From Herbiconiux moechotypicola (GTDB lineage Bacteria > Actinomycetota > Actinomycetes > Actinomycetales > Microbacteriaceae), in NCBI RefSeq assembly GCF_024979255.1, contig NZ_JANLCN010000004.1, positions 1-64,000 on the forward strand: DNA of 64,000 bases, given 5' to 3'. Below the pieces are notes generated by a model. It searched no databases. It had not been told where the DNA came from and worked only from the letters and a program-made list of their open reading frames with translations. A program made the position numbers and the translations under genes. How positions within the stretch are numbered: position 1 is the stretch's first letter; every line of letters starts with the position of its first letter. This document shows positions 61,027 to 64,000 of this stretch, piece after piece.

Positions 61027-64000
61027 GTGACAGACGACGACTTGCGGGCTCAGGCCGCCGGCGACGCCGCTGGGCGCGCTGGCGCGGCCCAGCCCGTGGG
61101 CGACCAGGCGGTGCTCGATGCGGGAGACCGCGCGGCCCCGGTGCGCACCCTCGTCGACGTGCTCACGCAGACCGCGGCCGAGCATCCCGACGCCCTCGCG
61201 CTCGACTCGCCCGAGGGCGCGGTCAGCTACCGCCGTCTCATCCGCCTGGTGAACGCGCAGGCCGCCGACCTCACCATCGGCGGGGTGCGACGCGGCGACA
61301 AGGTGGGCATCCGCATCCCGTCGGGCACCCGTGAGCTCTACGTGTCGATCCTCGCGGTGCTCGCGGTGGGCGCGGCATACGTGCCGGTCGACGCCGACGA
61401 CCCCGAGGAGCGCGCGCGACTCGTGTTCGGCGAGGCGAAGGTGGTGGGCGTCGTGGGCGTGGGCGGGGTGTTCACTCCGAGCGCGGCAGCGGCGTCGGAT
61501 GGGCGCGACGGGGCTGCGGATGCACGGGGCGGCCCAGCGGCGAACACGGCAGTGGCGAACGCGGCAGTGGCGCAGGCGGCCGGCGGCCATGCCGCGGTAG
61601 AGCCGCCCACGCTCGCCTCGCCCACCGGCACGATCCCGGCGCTCGGCGCGCCGCATCCCGACGACGACGCGTGGGTCATCTTCACCTCGGGTTCGACGGG
61701 AGTGCCCAAGGGCGTCGCGGTCACCCACCGTTCGGCGGCGGCCTTCGTCGACGCCGAGGCCCGGCTGTTCCTGCAGAGCGCGCCGATCGGCCCGACTGAC
61801 CGTGTGCTCGCCGGGCTCTCCGTGGCCTTCGACGCCTCGTGCGAGGAGATGTGGCTCGCGTGGCGCAACGGCGCCTGCCTCGTGCCCGCTCCGCGCTCGC
61901 TCGTGCGCTCGGGCGTCGATCTCGGCCCCTGGCTCATCGCACACGGCATCACGGTGGTGTCGACCGTGCCCACCCTCGCCGCGCTCTGGCCCGAGGAGGC
62001 GCTCGAAGCGGTGCGCCTGGTGATCTTCGGCGGCGAAGCCTGCCCGCCCGAACTCGTGGCGCGCATCGTCGCCCGTGGGCGGGAGGTGTGGAACACCTAC
62101 GGCCCCACCGAGGCGACCGTCGTCGCCTGCGGTGCCCTGCTCGACGGCGGGCCCGTGCGCATCGGTCTCCCACTCGACGGCTGGCGCCTCGCCGTGGTCG
62201 ACGCCGTGGGTGCGCGCGTCGCCGAGGGCGAGACGGGCGAGCTCATCATCGGCGGCGTGGGGCTCGCGCGCTACCTCGACCCGGTGAAGGATGCGGAGAA
62301 GTACGCTCCCTTCCCCTCGCTCGGCTGGGAGCGGGCCTACCGCAGCGGCGACCTCGTGCGCTTCGAGGCCGAGGGCCTCGTGTTCGTGGGCCGGGCCGAC
62401 GACCAGGTCAAGCTCGGCGGGCGCCGCATCGAGCTCGGCGAGGTCGACTCCGCGTTGCAGGGCCTGCCGGGGGTGGCGGGAGCTGCGGCTGCGGTGAAGA
62501 CGACTCCGGCCGGCAACCAGATCCTCGTGGGTTACCTCGCACTCGCCGACGGTGCCGAGTTCGATCGCGAGGCCGCCAACGCGCGCCTGCGGGAGGAGCT
62601 GCCGGCCGCGCTGGTGCCGCTTCTCGCGGTGGTCGACGCACTGCCGACCCGCACCTCGGGCAAGGTGGATCGCGCGGCGCTGCCGTGGCCGCTGCCCGGC
62701 GGCGCGGGCAGCGGGCCGGGAGCGGGCGGGTCAACCGGCTCGGGGAGCGCGGATGCGGGCGACGACGGCCGACCGGGCGCCGACGGCGGGGTGGACGGCC
62801 TCACTCCCACCGCGGGCTGGCTGGCCGAGCGCTGGACCGCCATCCTCGGCATGCCCGTCACGAGCGCCGACGACGACTTCTTCGCCCACGGCGGCGGCTC
62901 GCTCTCGGCCGCGCAGCTGGTCTCCGCCATCCGTGAGCGCTTCGCGGAGACGCGTGTCGCCGACATCTACGACCACCCGCGTATCGGGGCGCTCGCCGAC
63001 GAGCTCGACGCGCGGGCGGGTGTCGTGGGCGCAGTGGGCACGGGCGCCGGCGCGGGCCCGGGCGCAGCGGGTCGCACGGGTGCAGTTGGCGGGGCGGGCG
63101 CCTCTCGCGGCCCCCAGCGCACCCTCCGCGTGACCCCGGCGTCGAGCCGCATCGTGCAGACCCTGCTCGGCATCCCGCTGCACATCCTCGTCGGCCTGCG
63201 CTGGACCGTCTACCTCGCCACGGCGAACAACCTCCTCGCCGCCTGGACCGGCGCGAGCTTCGTGCCCACCCTCGACTGGTGGGTGATCGTGCTCGGCTTC
63301 GTGCTCTTCGTCACCCCGCCGGGGAAGATGCTCATCTCGGTGGTGGCGGCGCGCATCCTGACCGCGGGCCTGAAGCCGGGCGCGTACCCGCGCGGCGGCA
63401 GTGTGCACCTCAGGGTGTGGCTGGCCGAACAGGTGGCGCAGATGGCGGGCGCGGTGAGTCTCGCGGGTGCGCCGTGGATCCTGTACTACGCCCGCGCGCT
63501 CGGCGCGAAGATCGGGCGCGGGGTCGACCTGCACTCGCTGCCGCCCATCACGGGCTGGATCAGCATCGGCGGCCGGGCCGCGATCGAGCCCGAGGTCGAC
63601 CTCGCGGGGCACTGGGTCGACGGCGACACTTTCCGCATCGGCCGCGTGCACGTGGGCGCCGACGCCACCGTGGGCTCGCGGAGCACGCTGCTCGGCGGCA
63701 CCACCATCGGGCGCGGTGCCGTGGTGGAGCCGGGCGCCGTGGTGTCGGGCCGGGTTCCGGCGGGCGAGCGGTGGGCGGGGTCGCCGGCGGGGCGCGTCGG
63801 TCCGGCTCGGCGCGACTGGCCGGCCGTGCGTCCCGCCCCGGCGAGGCGCTGGCTGGTCGCCTACGCGCTCGGCTCGCTCGCGATGGCGGCCATGCCCGCG
63901 ATCGCCGTGGTGCTCGCCGCCCTCGTGCTCGGGGCCGGCATCGCAGGGTCGGCCTCGCTCGCCGAGGCCGCGTGGCGTGCTGCGGCTCTGATGCCGCTGG
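61027..64000 (+). CDS. Pls/PosA-type non-ribosomal peptide synthetase, partial (3' end outside window)
   Basis: The open frame runs from GTG 61027 to the window end, 991 codons so far. The adenylation domain shows IFTSGSTGVPKGVAVTH (about residue 217-235), AFDASCEEMWLAW, NTYGPTEATV, and GRADDQVKLGGRRIELGEVD. The thiolation domain has DDFFAHGGGSLSAAQL (phosphopantetheine Ser at about residue 621). Membrane segments follow (PLHILVGLRWTVYL, WWVIVLGFVLFV), then left-handed beta-helix repeats of the type seen in Pls/PosA (GRVHVGADATVGSRSTLLGGTTIGRGAVVEPG, cut here by more membrane sequence). This layout matches epsilon-poly-L-lysine synthetase-like enzymes, which polymerise one amino acid through isopeptide bonds at the membrane. 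Confidence 0.88.
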   Translation, partial: MTDDDLRAQAAGDAAGRAGAAQPVGDQAVLDAGDRAAPVRTLVDVLTQTAAEHPDALALDSPEGAVSYRRLIRLVNAQAADLTIGGVRRGDKVGIRIPSGTRELYVSILAVLAVGAAYVPVDADDPEERARLVFGEAKVVGVVGVGGVFTPSAAAASDGRDGAADARGGPAANTAVANAAVAQAAGGHAAVEPPTLASPTGTIPALGAPHPDDDAWVIFTSGSTGVPKGVAVTHRSAAAFVDAEARLFLQSAPIGPTDRVLAGLSVAFDASCEEMWLAWRNGACLVPAPRSLVRSGVDLGPWLIAHGITVVSTVPTLAALWPEEALEAVRLVIFGGEACPPELVARIVARGREVWNTYGPTEATVVACGALLDGGPVRIGLPLDGWRLAVVDAVGARVAEGETGELIIGGVGLARYLDPVKDAEKYAPFPSLGWERAYRSGDLVRFEAEGLVFVGRADDQVKLGGRRIELGEVDSALQGLPGVAGAAAAVKTTPAGNQILVGYLALADGAEFDREAANARLREELPAALVPLLAVVDALPTRTSGKVDRAALPWPLPGGAGSGPGAGGSTGSGSADAGDDGRPGADGGVDGLTPTAGWLAERWTAILGMPVTSADDDFFAHGGGSLSAAQLVSAIRERFAETRVADIYDHPRIGALADELDARAGVVGAVGTGAGAGPGAAGRTGAVGGAGASRGPQRTLRVTPASSRIVQTLLGIPLHILVGLRWTVYLATANNLLAAWTGASFVPTLDWWVIVLGFVLFVTPPGKMLISVVAARILTAGLKPGAYPRGGSVHLRVWLAEQVAQMAGAVSLAGAPWILYYARALGAKIGRGVDLHSLPPITGWISIGGRAAIEPEVDLAGHWVDGDTFRIGRVHVGADATVGSRSTLLGGTTIGRGAVVEPGAVVSGRVPAGERWAGSPAGRVGPARRDWPAVRPAPARRWLVAYALGSLAMAAMPAIAVVLAALVLGAGIAGSASLAEAAWRAAALMPL

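Overview
The window is high-GC DNA from an actinobacterium. Dense 4-bp ATGA/GTGA overlaps, frequent GTG starts, a DtxR-type iron box, an LAxTG-type sorting signal and an epsilon-poly-lysine-synthetase-like NRPS all fit, and family Microbacteriaceae is my best guess (inference from style and gene content, not a search). Most of it is chromosomal backbone. Two stretches are visibly less GC-rich and look accessory: about 1-15.9 kb and about 31.5-41.1 kb.

Region 1 (1-15.9 kb) is a defence island. It opens with the 3' part of an IS256-family transposase, followed by two unrecognised genes. A type II CBASS locus comes next: a CD-NTase and a Cap2 E2-E1 protein on the minus strand, with a Cap5-like HNH-SAVED nuclease facing away from them. 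Then follows a four-gene type I restriction operon, hsdM-hsdS-hsdR-mrr, in which every junction is a 4-bp overlap. Several very small regulators follow: two ribbon-helix-helix proteins around a 14-bp palindrome, an XRE repressor, and two paralogous tiny CxxC/CxxxC proteins.

Region 2 (15.9-31.5 kb) is metabolic. A ytfQRT-yjfF-like sugar ABC operon is followed by its LacI regulator, with a near-perfect lac-like operator upstream of ytfQ. Then come a DUF1254 protein, a sortase-anchored surface protein, an alpha/beta hydrolase, an FBP-type zinc protein, a cupin, an NtaA/SnaA-type flavin monooxygenase preceded by a 23-codon ORF and a hairpin, an acyltransferase and another hydrolase.

Region 3 (31.5-41.1 kb) is a secreted-protein island. 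A cassette of two secreted proteins with a divergent lipoprotein occurs twice and shares a conserved intergenic region. Next are an atypical LuxR regulator and a 1612-residue exoprotein combining a transglycosylase-like domain, a golvesin-like domain, an SGNH hydrolase and three cell-wall-binding repeats.

Region 4 (41.2-55 kb) holds a DUF1059-EAL-pdxY overlap cluster and a Fic protein. It then has an operon behind a DtxR/IdeR-type iron box: a GltB-like glutamate synthase, a CysJ-like diflavin reductase and a HemS/ChuS-like haem protein. No gltD is present. This is the most intriguing metabolic arrangement in the window. A GNAT protein, a terminator and an MFS transporter follow.

Region 5 (55-64 kb) looks like an envelope or exopolysaccharide cluster: a beta-helix lipoprotein, a GT2 glycosyltransferase and a membrane-anchored beta-helix protein with a cytosolic helix-turn-helix tail. 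A TetR regulator then faces a Pls/PosA-type NRPS that runs off the window.
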